Shown one piece after another: positions 1 through 28,867 of a stretch of 40,911 bases of DNA. The DNA lies in the NCBI GenBank assembly GCA_032358255.1, contig JAULBX010027075.1:1-40911 (forward strand), in the 5' to 3' direction. The position numbers and the translations under genes are program-made. Every line of letters starts with the position of its first letter. Within the stretch, counting starts at the first letter, position 1. The stretch comes from Heterotrichella gracilis (taxonomy: Eukaryota; Sar; Xanthophyceae; Tribonematales; Xanthonemataceae). Under the pieces are notes generated by a model. It saw only the letters and a program-made list of their open reading frames with translations, had not been told where the DNA came from and searched no databases.

Positions 1-93
1 ACAGAGCCCTTAAACAATTATTTTGAAAAACCTCTAATCTAGCAAGTTGAGGCTGCCTAATAGCCCAGCTGTCAGCCTTATAAAAAAGGGTTG

Positions 94-2495
94 TCAGCTC
101 CACTGCACTAAAAATCCGGCATTTTGTGCGCAGACTAATTCGCCTGTTATGCCACAAAACCTCTCTGAGCGACGCAAAGGCGCCACCTGCATGGCTAAGG
201 CGGTTTGATATCTAAGATAATCATTAAAGTATTCTAGACTTATTCCACAGTATTTCTGTTTCATCCAAATTAAATGCATTCTTTGCGCACCTGCAGTTCC
301 ATTTGCTCCAGCAACTGAACTCTAACATGCTCCCACTGCTTCAGGTGCCATTTCCTCTCTTGCTCTGAAAGATCGCTGTTGGTAGACAGCGCATCAGCAG
401 TGCCTGCGTAGCTGTACTCATAGTCCAACAAGCATCCTACAGGGGCTGCTTTGCGGCTGTCCTCATCCTACGGTCAGAAGCACAGACACAGTGCCTTTGT
501 ATCTCAATATGATGTGTGTGACTTGGTGCATAAAAAGTGTGAACATTATCCCTCCACGTACCCAGGGGGCTGCATCCTCTTCAATGATTTGAGGCGAAAA
601 GGGCTGAAAATCCACTTCCAACTCAGCGCATATGCCCTTCAGTTGATGATTAACCTGGTGAATTTGCTGACACAGGGCCTGCTTCTTCCTTTGCATGGAC
701 ACAAACTTCTGGTTGTAGCCCATCTGGAGGTCATGCAGGTGCTTTGCCATTTGAAGTATTTGCAACCTTTTGGATGCCACATTTGACTTGCTCAGCTGCA
801 ATTAAACGAGGCAGCAGCTTCAGCCAATAGCGTCAGGGGGGATTTGGCTACATGGTGCTGCTCACGCAGGGGTGACGGCCTGTTGCTAAGTTGCATGCAA
901 TCACTCATAAGATTCTGCATGAACTAACACATGCACAGCATCCCCTTGGCCTTTTATGGCATTCAATAATTCATGAGCCATCATTGTTAAATATCAATTG
1001 TCTTGCGTTGGCGTGTCTATACCTGCTGCGACACAGATGTCGAGTCAGATTTCAATTTGTACTCTCCCATATTCAGCCTGGCTTCACTAACAGCTGCCTC
1101 ATCTTGGGCGCTTTCTGGGTTGCCAGTCTGCCGGGTTGCATTGAAAGCTGCCCATTCTTGTTCCCTTTTCTTTTTGGCAATCAGCCTAAAGTTTGGCAAA
1201 AAGGATGCGTCAGGGTGAATGCTCGGTCCACAGCCCATGCAGCACGCTTGCAATCATGTCACATTGAGGACCTACCTACACTTGTACCTGTTGTGACTAA
1301 TTGCTAATGCCTTTACGTGCGGGGTGTGACTGCATTCCATGGCAAAATAAACGGCACGTACTTTTGCTTTTTTCTCTGCAGCGCATGTCCACTGTCGGTG
1401 CTGTCAGCAGTTCCTTCAGACCGCATGTCTCTCGTCAAGGTCTCTGAGGTTGCACTAGCCATTGAGGTGGTGCGGACTCTCCCATGCTGGAGTGCAATCA
1501 CTGCAAAAGTTGCCACTTATTCAGTCGCAGTTTGCTTGCTCAATCGTGTTTAAAAATAATGATTACCCACAGCACACTAGCTGGTAAGATTCAAACGCTT
1601 TTTGCCCACCATATGGAGGCCAGCGTGAAGATGTCGAAAAACCCCTAAACCCTAACAGGTTGAACCTAAACCCTAAAGCTGACAACCAACACGCACACCT
1701 TCTGAAGACTGGCTGGAGATGCGCCACCTCGTGCTGCCACCTTGGTTCAAGCGGCGGGGAACCGTGGCGGGGGCACTACTGACTGCCACTGTGAGCTGAT
1801 CAAGCTCCTGCAGCAGGTGCGCTGGCATGGGCTCTGTGGGAATGCTTTCTGCCACTTTCCCTGACCGCAGTGCATACAGAGGCATCTTCTGCATCTCATA
1901 CTTGTCAACAAAGAAGGCTTTCAGCTTTTCCAGGATGGTTTGTTGCCTCTCAATATCAGCCAGCAGCACCTGCAAATGCAGGGGTTCTCTGTTGCTGGAA
2001 TCAGGGCCCTTACTCTGTAGGCCACTTGTTACCAAATTGTGTACAGACCGTTGAGTGTTTCAAGGTTGTGGGTAGGAGGAACAAGCTGCTTGACGTGAAT
2101 ACCTGAGTACCCTGACTGACAAGCGCAGCTGTGGCGCCTGCAATGGTCTCCTTCTCCTCAGCACTCACAACAAACTCTGAGAGTGGCAGCTTCTTGCCAG
2201 CAGGCAGCCTGTTGTTGATGGCTAGTAACTGTTCCACTTCTGCCTTGACATCTTCCAGCGCTTGCCTGCATATGCACCATTGCAGCATGTTGCAACCACT
2301 GTTCTGCCAAGCTGGTTGGAATGCAACAACACAGCGCCAAGGCCTGCATTCACTGAGATAGTGTCAGAGCTGTGTACCTGAGCGCTTGTTTCTCTGTGTC
2401 CATAGTGGGGCTGTAGTGGGCACAAGTCCCCCCTGAGTAGCACTACACCTGTATATCGCCTTCACTGCCCAGCTGGGTCTGAGAAGCGCAGACGT
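94..2495 (-). CDS. coiled-coil protein, 3' part, CFAP43/CFAP44-like
   Basis: Proposed exons in transcript order: 2495-2449, 2410-2378, 2265-2103, 1969-1699, 1500-1362, 1185-1023, 795-558, 436-291 and, tentatively, 186-94. All have AG/GT borders, phases agree throughout, and together they give about 430 codons ending in TGA at 94-96. The product is rich in Lys, Glu and Gln and looks like long coiled coils. It contains a segment NNRLPAGKKLPLSEF near its start, MGEYKLKSD, and a helix with YNQKFVSMQRKKQ. This layout resembles the C-terminal coiled coils of CFAP43/CFAP44, which tether inner dynein arm f in motile cilia; that identity is from memory of the family and is uncertain. No start codon or N-terminal WD40 region was found, and only about 1.3 kb separates this gene from the next, so the model is 5'-incomplete. 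The last exon (30 aa) could be intron read-through. Confidence 0.55.
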
Positions 2496-2512
2496 CTGAA
2501 AAGTGAGACACA

Positions 2513-3842
2513 GCTTGAAGTCTGCTTAAAAATATCGAGAAAGGCCCGACCCAGCTGCTTGTTACTTTACATGGATAGGTCTGGAACCCTTCACGGCATG
2601 CAGAAATGTGAAGCTGGCGGGGTCATTTTCTAACACACCGAGCAAATCGTGCTTGGAAGATAATACAGCTTCAAGCCATACATAAATGCAGTATGGAGTT
2701 GTAACAGCGTGTTCTCAACGCGAACCCTTAGCCTGGGATGGGCAGTGCCTGGGGTTCCTTGCGCAACGTAGATACGGGCAAGATGGAGGGTAGACCACGC
2801 CAACGGTGAGTATACAGGCGGTGCTCTCAATAACCGGCATTGAATAAGCTGCGAGTTGAACGCCCAACAGTTGAACTGCGGGAAATGGATGGCATCCGGG
2901 ACGGGGCAACTTTAGGGTTTCTGTAGGGTTTTGGACAGCCAAAAACTCCCCAGCCAAAAACTTCCGAAGCCACTTGCCGGGACAGGCCCAGTGCTGATGA
3001 ACAGAGAAAGCTGCTATTCAGACCGGTATATCGCTCAGCTTGTTGTGTTACAAAGTATTCTTTTCCAGAGATCCTTGTCTTTCCTTGGGCGAGCACTAGG
3101 GCTTTCTTTGGCACGGTGTTGCCTAACTTCAACAAAGAAGACTTCCAGGCCGTTGTTCAAGATACACAGACAGAGCTGTGGCATAGGTTCGGAATTTGAT
3201 CCGTGAGGTAAGTCCTATAGACACAAGCAGGGTATGCGGTTTGATTGTCACCATGGCCAACATTCTTGCCGCCACCTGCATTTGACGGCTGCCTCTATGC
3301 ATGCATATGCAGCGTATGCTGTTGCAAAGAAATAGCAACGACTACTGTACTATATTGCTGCCGCAGTTGTGTTAATTCTGACTGGGCACCTCGGCAGTTA
3401 TTTGCTGCCTTGTGCAGACATGCATGCATAATGCATGCACGACTGGGTGCCCAACACACTGCCAGCCGTATCCCCGTATGACTGCTTGCTTTCCGCTCTA
3501 CTAAACTGGTGTGACATTACGCTGACAACAACTGTCGTGCTTGTCGCAGTACAGCCTTGCAGCCAGGAAAACCGAACTCCCAGCCATCCAACTGGTGCAA
3601 AGCAGCCAACTTGCACCCCAGTTGCAGTTGAAACCTTTGCTCGTGCCGAGCTTGCACATTTTGGGGGACACAGAACAGCCAGACACCCCCACACTTGAAG
3701 TGGGCAGCCATCTCACTCTCCGATTCCAGCTCCCACCCCAGTTGCAGCACAACCTCAGCACACCACCCTTGTGACCAGACCGTGGTTGCACACCCCCGGG
3801 GGCACCCACCCGCCAGGGCCCACCCACCCGCCAGGCTCCACC
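2513..3842. other. stretch without a supported gene
   Basis: No exon chain could be built here on either strand. The missing 5' exons of the minus-strand coiled-coil gene and the promoter of the plus-strand DCAF13 gene should both lie here. A near-palindrome of GCATGCAT units sits around 3420-3440. The string CCCCAGTTGCAG occurs near 3614 and again near 3738. Confidence 0.4.
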
Positions 3843-3854
3843 ATGCAGCCATGA
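3843..3854 (+). promoter_or_regulatory. minimal upstream ORF overlapping the DCAF13 start
   Basis: An ATG at 3843 opens a three-codon frame (Met-Gln-Pro-stop). Its TGA overlaps the presumed DCAF13 start codon as ATGA at 3851-3854. Whether it is translated is inference; such an arrangement could lower initiation or depend on re-initiation. The DCAF13 frame is also open upstream of its ATG, so the start was chosen from the family's typical MKVK-type N-terminus. Confidence 0.4.
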
Positions 3855-6745
3855 AGGTCAAGACCATCAACCGCGTGGAGGAGGACTACACCAAGCAGCG
3901 CTCCAACGACCTGGCCAAGGTGCACCGCAACTTGGACCCCAACCTGCACCCCTTCGAGAAAGCCAAGGAGTACACGCGCGCACTCAACGCAGCCAAGCTC
4001 GACCGCACCTTTGCAAAGCCCTTCCTGGGGGCGCTGACCCACGACGATGGGGTCTACTGCCTGGCCCGCAACCCGCGCATCCTCAACTCCCTCCTAGCGG
4101 GCAGCGCGGACGGGGAGGTGCGCCTATGGGACATACCCGCCAAGCGCTGCCTGCGCCGCTACCTAGGCCACACAGCGGGGGTGTCAGGTCTGTCCATCAC
4201 CCAGGATGGGGAGGCATTCGTGTCATGTTCAGCTGACTGCACGGTCAAGCTGTGGAAGCTTGCATACGCGCCCTTTGAGGGGGGTCCGGTGGAGACGAGC
4301 GAGGCGCCAGTGATGGAGTTCAATGCCAAGTACGCCTTCAAGTGCATCGACCACCATTGGGAGCGGGACATGTTCGCCACAGGGGGGATGCAGGTGGGAA
4401 ATCCTAAGCTCTAAACCTTAGAACCCGTAAACTCTTGTATGCAGTGGCATGCAGGTACGAATATAGACCCTGTTTGAGCTGTATGTGGGGCTGGCACTTG
4501 GAAGCGGCTTGTGAAGGACAGGAAAGCATGCAGTATGCCCACTGTTGATGGATGCATCTTATTGGGGGTCGCATGGGGCAGGCATGTGACTGTACTGTAC
4601 CTGGTTGCAGGTGGACATTTGGGACCATGAGCGCTCCGAGCCTGTGCAGCAATTCCAGTGGGGCAGTGACACGGTGACGTCAGTGCGATTCAACCCGGTG
4701 TGTATGTGGTGGTGGGAACACTGGTGGATTTGCACGGCCTGGCGGACCCACATGCCTGGCTTCATTGATGCATGTGGTGAGACTCATTTGGCAAGGCAGA
4801 CTGCCGATCTAGATTATGTTGCCGACCATGGCATGTGGACACCACACATTCAAGCCCATGTGCTGCATCCAAGCCACTCCCCGCTGCCGCTGATGCCCTG
4901 CATCCTCCTCCCGCAGGCGGAGCCCGATGTGTTTGCAAGCACGGCCTCTGACCGCAGCATCGCCCTCTACGACCTGCGCTCATCCACCCCCATCCGCAAG
5001 CTGGTCATGCAGACCAAGACCAACGCCATTGCCTGGAATCCAATGGAGGCGTTCAACTTTACTGCAGCCAACGAGGACTGCAATCTGTACACCTACGACA
5101 TCAGGCGCCTCAAGGGGGCCATGTGTGTGCATCAGGTAGGGGAATGATGGACAATACCCTTATGGAGGGTAATGCACGTTGCTTTGCTGACTACTCTTCC
5201 AAGCCCATCGCGCCTAGGATGTTGAACCTTGAATAGGTCATGTTATTGTTTCGTTCTCTCTTTATATGAAGAATCAAATTAGATTATGGGCAAGTGGTAA
5301 GTAATTTGAGTTCCGCTTGTTGCACCTGAACAGCACGATACCCTCAACACTGTATTCTTGCCTTTCCCTTTTTTGACCACTGATTCAATATTCATGTATT
5401 TGCCTGCACCAGGACTTTGTGTCTGCTGTCATGGATGTGGACTACTCCCCCACCGGGAGGGAGTTTGTGGCTGGCTCCTACGACCGCACCGTGCGCGTGT
5501 TCCCTTTCAACGCCGGCCACAGCCGAGAGGTGTACCACACCAAGCGCATGCAGCGCGTGTTTGCGGTGCGCTTCAGCGGGGACGGGTCCTACATCTTCTC
5601 GGGGAGCGACGACATGAACGTCCGCATCTGGAAGGTAGGGGAGGAATGGCAGGGCGTGCGGGCGGCGGTGGTGGTGCAGCCTGGAGTGCATTAATGGAGC
5701 TTTGTAGCGATTTCCACTCGTTAAGATTTCCCTTTGCTGAACAAAATTAATTGAAAAATATGAAAAATAGACATTTTCACAAAAATAATATAAACTTTCA
5801 AGTGAAGTTTTGTTCTCTTAAAAATCTTATACACGGTAGTTGACTTCCCTCACACCGTCCCCTCTGTAGGCCAAGGCCAGTGAGCAGCAGGGTATCCTGC
5901 TCAACCGCGAGATGCACAAGCACGCATACGACGCAGCGCTAGTTGAGCGGTTCAAGCACCTGCCGGATGTCAAGCGCATCGTGAGGCACAGACACCTACC
6001 GGCGCCAATATACAAGGTAGGGTGCTGGTGGGGAGGAGGGTGGGGAGGTGGTGGTGGGGGGCCGCTTTGGGGTGCTGGTGGCAGGGGAGTGTGTGTGTAT
6101 GGTGGGGGCACATATGCGGGTCATGCCGGGTTGGCGCAGGATGGTGAGTGGGTGGGTGAGTGGGTCGAGGGACGCGCATGGTTGCGGACACAGGATTTGC
6201 TTCCGCGCTGAGCTGTGCCGCACAGAACAATCTGCACAGGGTTTACTGCATTACAGCCCGCTGCAGCCATGTGGGTTGTGTGTGGAACACTTTGACCTCA
6301 ACCAGGGGCTACACTGCACACAAGACGCCCGCTGCATGCTTGTGCCATCTCACACCCACATGTGCTTCCTAAGGCTTGAGAGGAAATGAAACACAAAACA
6401 TATATGAAATACTGGAACGCCTATATAGGTACACTGAACAAAGTTGCACAGGGGGGGTCCATATATGAAATACTGGAACGCCTCATCCCCATGCGTGCAT
6501 GCCAGCACCCTTGTAAAGCAGCAACATACAGAAACTTGTCCGAATCTTGATACACGGTCATGACAAACCCCAAGCACCTCTCGCTCACACCTCCCATCCC
6601 CCCCTTTCCCCAGGCCGCCAAGGTGCGCCGCAGCGTGATTGATGCCGACAAGAAGAAGGAGAAGCGGCGCATCGCGCACAGCGCACCCGGCAGCATCAGC
6701 GTCAAGCCGGAGCGCAAGCGGAAGATCATTGCAGAGGTGGAGTAA
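3851..6745 (+). CDS. DCAF13: SOF1/DCAF13 WD-repeat protein, complete, 6 exons
   Basis: Exons 3851-4393, 4611-4697, 4917-5135, 5413-5634, 5870-6016 and 6614-6745, all phase 0 with GT-AG borders, give 449 aa, close to the usual size of the family. The N-terminus MKVKTINRVEEDYTKQRSND and WD units such as SADGEVRLWD, SCSADCTVKLWK, GSYDRTVRVF and GSDDMNVRIWK are visible. The C-terminal part from exon 5 is the basic Sof1 domain (NREMHKHAYDAALVERFKHL, then VKRIVRHRHLP) ending KPERKRKIIAEVE. Sof1 belongs to the nucleolar U3 small-subunit processome needed for 18S rRNA maturation; DCAF13 is also reported as a CUL4-DDB1 substrate receptor. The gene is convergent with the ABCC transporter. In contrast to its neighbours, its introns show no partial exon copies. 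Confidence 0.95.
5735..5835. other. AT-rich patch in DCAF13 intron 4
   Basis: About 100 bp of A/T-dominated sequence lies in an otherwise GC-rich intron. No terminal repeats or ORF were seen. It may be a fragment of an inserted element or simply a relaxed intron stretch. Confidence 0.4.
6399..6483. repeat. 24-bp direct repeat in DCAF13 intron 5
   Basis: The 24-mer beginning CATATATGAAATACTGG occurs identically at 6399-6422 and 6460-6483. The two copies lie 61 bp apart, separated by 37 bp. Confidence 0.85.
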
Positions 6746-6945
6746 GCCTTAGGGGTAAATGAAGGGGAGAAGGGGAGGGGTGGGGGGCATGATGATTATC
6801 AGGGGGAGAGGGCAGGGGAGGGAGCAGGGGAGTGGATGGTCATTGGCGAGGGGGAGTAGGGACCAGGGGGTGGGATCAACATGGTGCTCATGATCAAAGG
6901 CACATGTGCCACTTGGCTCAAATTACAATCAGCTGCGGTTACTTT

Positions 6946-6950
6946 TGTAA
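6946..6950 (+). terminator. candidate TGTAA poly(A) signal of DCAF13
   Basis: TGTAA, the usual poly(A) signal of green algae, lies 200 nt after the DCAF13 stop. The stretch between is G-rich (GGGGAG-type repeats, about 6755-6870). No transcript end can be shown from sequence. Confidence 0.4.
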
Positions 6951-7439
6951 GAGCCTGAACACAGTGACTGGTGAAATGACTGCTGCAACATGTTCAAATG
7001 TTCTTTAAAGCGGTTCTAAACAGTAACTGTTCTTGAATCAACGGTTTGACCTAGTAGCACCTAGCAATGCTTGTTGCAGTTGACAAAGTGACCAGCATGG
7101 TGGCAAATTCTAAGCAGCAATCATTATGCCATGCCATGACCTGCAGCAGGCAACATGTATTTCTTGAATCGCTATCGATGCTTGGCAAAACCATTGATCG
7201 ATGGCTGTAGCCCCGCAATATGCCACCTGAGCACAGCCAGGGAGGAAAGAGCATCTCAATACAACACTGCGGCACTGTCGTACCAAACTACAGTTTTCTC
7301 GGAAAATAATATTAACTTGGGCACAAAAAAAAGATCTTCGAAGACTTCGTTGTCACACCCCAATGGCCCCAAATCTGCGGCAATGCGGCATAGCCATGCT
7401 TGCCCCACGCCACAATCGCCCATCAGCCATTCCCAAGAT
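6951..7439. other. convergent intergenic region
   Basis: This lies between the 3' ends of DCAF13 and the ABCC gene. Open frames here have no recognisable domains or splice context. I see no gene or repeat in it. Confidence 0.4.
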
Positions 7440-7444
7440 TTACA
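7440..7444 (-). terminator. TGTAA poly(A) signal of the ABCC gene
   Basis: On the minus strand TGTAA occurs about 11 nt after the TGA stop (7458-7456). It is very close to the stop, so the 3'UTR would be short; a later signal is possible. Confidence 0.4.
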
Positions 7445-7455
7445 ATTGGAGAGCT

Positions 7456-24633
<17,178 letters not shown>

Positions 24634-25737
24634 CTTGATGCCTATCACTGCACCTAGCTTATGGGCGAGCCATGTTACGTGGCCACGCTGTGTGTTGTTG
24701 CCGAACTGGGTTGCGTCGATATCCCAGCTTACTCACGACCTAGAAGTCTAGCAAGAGGCTTAGGTGGGCGACTCGGGGATGGGTTAGGCGTTCATAGGAG
24801 GCCATGCATGCATATACGCACTGTCTGTGCGGTGCATGCATGTACGCAAGGCCGCATGGTCGTGGTTTGAGTGTGTGCGAGACCCACGGCTAACCTAAAA
24901 ACGAGATCCCACCAGGTAGTTCTACACCTAGGCTGTGGTCGAAGCCATATAGGGCTATATTCCTGTGCCCACAGTAGTGTGGTTAGGGTTTAGTAGAGTG
25001 CGCTGATATTCCACTTACCTAGGAAGCTGCTTCAGAAGCAGGGCATCTGTAGATTGCACAGGTTGGCCCAAGTACCGTGCCCATGCCACGGATATAATTT
25101 CGCAGTGGCAAGCCCACCCGTCAACGATACACACTGCGAGTACCCGTGACTTTGGCATGCATGCTTCCAAACGGCATGACAACCGCATGTGATCGGTCAC
25201 CAGCTGCCCGGTCCAGAAGCACAAAAGAAAGGGGTTGTGCAGGACTCAGGGGGACTCAGGGGGGGGGCAGTCTACATGGGCGAGTGTTCAATGGCTACCA
25301 CAGCAACGCAGAGGGCGCTTGTCAATGACTTGACTTTATTCAGGGTAGTATAGTGGGAGGGCATGTGGTTCGATCAACCTAGCCGTGACAGCTGGGAATG
25401 CGTTTCTGCTTGTTTGTGTCCTTTTCAAATGGACTATAATTGTATCCTTTCTACCCAAAACACACGGGTGGTTCTATTCACGTATCCTCTCCATCCAACA
25501 CACATCTGTCCGCCAGGGCCAGCTGGAATAGTATACAAAGGTGGGGAGAGTCAAGTTGGTCTGATATGGAACTCATTGACAAGCAAACAATTGCGGGAAA
25601 ACGGTTGAACTATGGCAAGCGCGGCTTAGTAAAAGGAGCAGCAGCTGGGGGAAAGCGGGGAGCCCGGCCTGTCTGTTTAGGGTTTAGTGTAAACCCCTAG
25701 CACAGAAGGGAGGGCAAAACCATGGCCTGCTACAGGG
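24634..25737. other. intergenic region upstream of the ABCC gene
   Basis: This should hold the ABCC promoter and the 3' end of the HMG-box gene. It contains GCATGCAT-type strings around 24780-24850 and one TTTAGGG-like piece at about 25677. No exon chain was supported. Confidence 0.4.
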
Positions 25738-28198
25738 TCAGCCCACAAAGTGTAGCTCCCAAGCATGTGCAAAAGTTGTGGTGCATCCAGTACCTATGGT
25801 CGTCGTTGTACTGTGCGGGGAAAACCGGATTAACGCTTACCAGTCCTAGATTTGTCAGGTAGATAGCATGGTGCAAGAAGAATGAAAACAGATGCGGTAA
25901 AAGAGCAGATACGTTTAAAGAAGCGCAAAAAAGACGACCATCCAGGTTACTGCAAAATTTCAGGCCTGCCCTTGCGCCCCAAGCCAGGTTCACATTAATA
26001 CCCCCTTGTTGACACCCCCTCACCGCGGCTGCATCCTGGCCATCCCCTTGACCGCGTCGTACCCAAACACGCCCACCATGAAGGCCTTCCAGTCCTGCTT
26101 GGGCTTGGAGGGGTCCAGGTGGAAGCGGTACGCGCGCACCGCATCGTCCACCCTGCCGCTGCCCTTGCGCCACACGTCAAGTAGCTGGTAGTACGCCTCT
26201 TCAGAGAAGCCAGCCTGGGGGTTTAAGGGTGGGGAGGAGTGAGGGGAGGCTAGGGGTGGAAGCGGTATGCGTGCAGCAAGGTGTGTGTGGAACGTGCGGG
26301 TGTGGGGGGCGCAAGGAGGGTGGGGTTGTACTACACCCCACAAATGTATGGGTGCTGCCCTTGCACCACACGTCAAGCAGCTGGTAGAACGCCTCTTCAG
26401 AGAAGCCAGCCTGGGGGTTCAAGGGTGGGGAGGGTGAGGGGTGGAAGCCCAAAAGGGGTGCACACAGGGGGGTGGCGTATGAGGAGTGCACTAAGGTGCA
26501 GTATGCACTCTCAGAGAAGCCGGCATGGGCACAATTTGGGATGGGAGGTGGAAGGTGATGAGATCCAAAGAACATCCAGCCCACCCAGCGCACTGTAGGA
26601 GGCTCATTTCCCCCCTGTCCATGTCCAACCTGAGCCCAGTGACTAAAACCCTAAACCCTAAACCCGTCAGCAGCATATCGCACCTCTGCCAGGCTCATCT
26701 TTGCCCTGTCCATGTCCAAGCTGTTGAGCACTGTGTCGATGTCGCTGAGGGGCGGGGGGCCACCCTGGGGATTGCCCTGCAGGTGCACATAGTTGCCCTC
26801 CTGCGCACAGACAGACACAAGTACTAGGAACTTATGTAGAATGCATTCCAGCAATACAGCCAGAGGAGTATCAGTAAGGTGTATGTCCTCTTTCACTGGA
26901 GGATGACAGCCAAAACTGCCGGATGCCACAGAGCCGCTTTTCACAAAATGGGCGACAGTTTGGTGAGGAACTTGCATCTAGGGTTTAGGGTTTCATGTAG
27001 ACATCTCAATAAGGAGCACTTCCGCACGGCGCCGATAGTGGCAGTCAACATGCTAGGGTCCCTATGGGTTTTTAAATCAGATGCCACGCACCGGAGCAGC
27101 AGGTCCCGACCCGCCCGCTGTGATGATGATAGGGGGCCCCCAGGAGTGGCCCACGTTGGGCACGTTCCACTGCACCGAGGGGTACGCTTGGCTGCTGGGT
27201 GGTGGTCCAGCATATTGGGGCGAGGCGCCTGGGTATGGGTACTGGGCCGCAGCCGCTGGGTGCTGGGGGCCAGCCTCCGGCTTGTGCTCCTCGTGCTGCA
27301 GCACAAACAGGGTTTTACTTAGGGTTTAGGGTTTGGAGTGACCCCGGCTGGAGAAGGATGCCATGGGCAAGGTTGGTGGGTTGAACTGGAAGGCTGGATG
27401 CAATGCGGGGCCTTTGAGAAATAGCGCCACTGGCATGCCACTAGGCATCACCACTGGTGCGCACTGTCTCTGGACCAGAGGCGCATATAGCGCCACTGCC
27501 ATGCCGCTTGGCATCCACTGGTAGTCAATGAGCCAGCACAGTGCCATAGCTACACTGTGAGATGCAATTCAAGCCGTTGGCACTGTCGTTTGCACACTGC
27601 CACGAAGTGCAGCGCAACCCCCCTCGTGCACGGCTGCCGCCAGTCAAACACGTTCTGTACCCGGCTGAACCTGCCTGCTCAACCTTGTACCCTAGCAAGA
27701 CCCGGGCGATTATCAAACAGGCATGAAGGACTTGAAAGACCCTTCAAGAGCTTCAAAGATTGAAAGTGGCAAGCCCCTGCCCGCGCTTACCATCATGTTT
27801 GGGTTGGCCAGCTTGAGCTTGGGCTGTTTATCCATCATAGCCTGCAGCTTTTTGTTGTACTCATGCTTCTCCAGGGATGCCAGCTCCTCATACTTGTGCC
27901 GTATCTCCCAGCTGGCCTTCTTCCACGCGTCCGCTGCCAGCGTTGTCGCGGTGTTGAAGTCGATGCTCTTGTCCAGGGCCTTCCTGTACTCCATACAGAA
28001 CAGAATGTAGGCTGTGCGGGGGCGCTTGAGGGCTCGAGGGGAGTCTGGGTTGTGTTCCCTGTCCTTCTTTCGCTTCCCAACCGCTGGCTTTGCAATGTGG
28101 GGCACGATTGGGGCTGCCTGGAGGGGCTGGGCCCCGACCGGGACTCCGCCCTGGCTATGGTCGGTTTGGAACGAAAAGGCTGTGTCCGACGGATACAT
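25738..28198 (-). CDS. HMG-box protein, 5 exons
   Basis: Exons 28198-27791, 27295-27092, 26800-26684, 26214-26024 and, less surely, 25810-25738; 993 nt, about 330 aa. Residues 54-119 form an HMG box (SPRALKRPRTAYILFCMEYR, then AADAWKKASWEIRHKYEELA), preceded by basic KRKKDRE. Exon 2 is Pro/Gln/Tyr-rich (QYPYPGASPQYAGPPPS). Exon 4 encodes GFSEEAYYQLLDVWRKG and DWKAFMVGVFGYD, whose fold I do not recognise. HMG boxes bend DNA in chromatin or transcription complexes, so a nuclear role is inferred. The start is the first ATG of the frame. The gene is divergent from the gene at 28868. The last exon rests only on splice sites and phase. Confidence 0.8.
26355..26530 (-). repeat. two echoes of HMG-box gene exon 4 acceptor side
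   Basis: Copies at about 26355-26430 (AGFSEEAFYQLLDVWCKG) and 26488-26530 (AGFSESAY) repeat the acceptor and start of exon 4, each with its own CAG acceptor. Confidence 0.88.
26590..26640 (-). repeat. echo of HMG-box gene exon 3, internal segment
   Basis: A copy of the segment encoding LDMDR within exon 3 lies after that exon's donor, separated from the parent by a clean stretch of CCCTAAA units (26643-26665). Confidence 0.8.
27420..27521. repeat. imperfect direct repeat in HMG-box gene intron 1
   Basis: ATAGCGCCACTGGCATGCC at about 27420 recurs as ATAGCGCCACTGCCATGCC at about 27487; roughly 36 bp are shared. Confidence 0.75.
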
Positions 28199-28867
28199 GA
28201 CGAGGCTCTGGCTGGGGGGGACGAAGGGGGGATGCCCCAGCCGAGGGCTAGCAGCAGGCCAGCCTAAAAACAGCACAAGTTTGGGAAATGATGGAGGATT
28301 CCCGCGTTCAAAGTACTCGCTACGGAGAGCAAAAACACCGGCTCCGTTTCGTTCGAAACACACAAGAAAAGCTCCACACCAACGCAAAAGTCTGTTCGAA
28401 GAAACGCAGCGGTTGAAACGCCCGAGCCGGCAACTTGACGTCCATTTGGCCCCTGATCCCCAAAAAGCCAGCCCAATGCACAGGGTTGTAATATTCGATC
28501 TGAGGATGCGTGTCGCCCGCCCCTTGTTTTGTGTTCCAATCTGGACTCATTTCTGACCCCAAAAGATTCGGGCTACGGCCAATCCGGACGGACACAAATT
28601 CTCACGGATCCTGTCACATGGGTCACATGGGTATTACAATACCTGGTTTCGTGGTGAATGCATGCATGCTGTGATGCTCTTTGATGGCTTGTAAGGCTCA
28701 GTATCCACGCAGCTGGCTATTTTGGGTTTGTGCCTCATTCAAGAATTTGTGTGTGTCAACGCTGTGCCACCAGTGTAGCTTTCTTGGGTTGACATGCCGT
28801 GACATCTGCTACACAACTAGAGGTTGCAAGAGGTTGCAAGCGCAAAGAGTTTCTAACAGCCCACAAC
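28199..28867. promoter_or_regulatory. shared divergent promoter region
   Basis: The 669 bp between the starts of the HMG-box gene (minus) and the next gene (plus) probably holds both promoters. No TATA box is obvious. A long antisense frame over the HMG-box gene and this region (28014-28556) has no domain and is treated as chance. Confidence 0.5.

Noticed and set aside
28014..28556. 180-codon plus-strand frame
   Set aside because: It is antisense to the HMG-box exon and has no domain or splice context.
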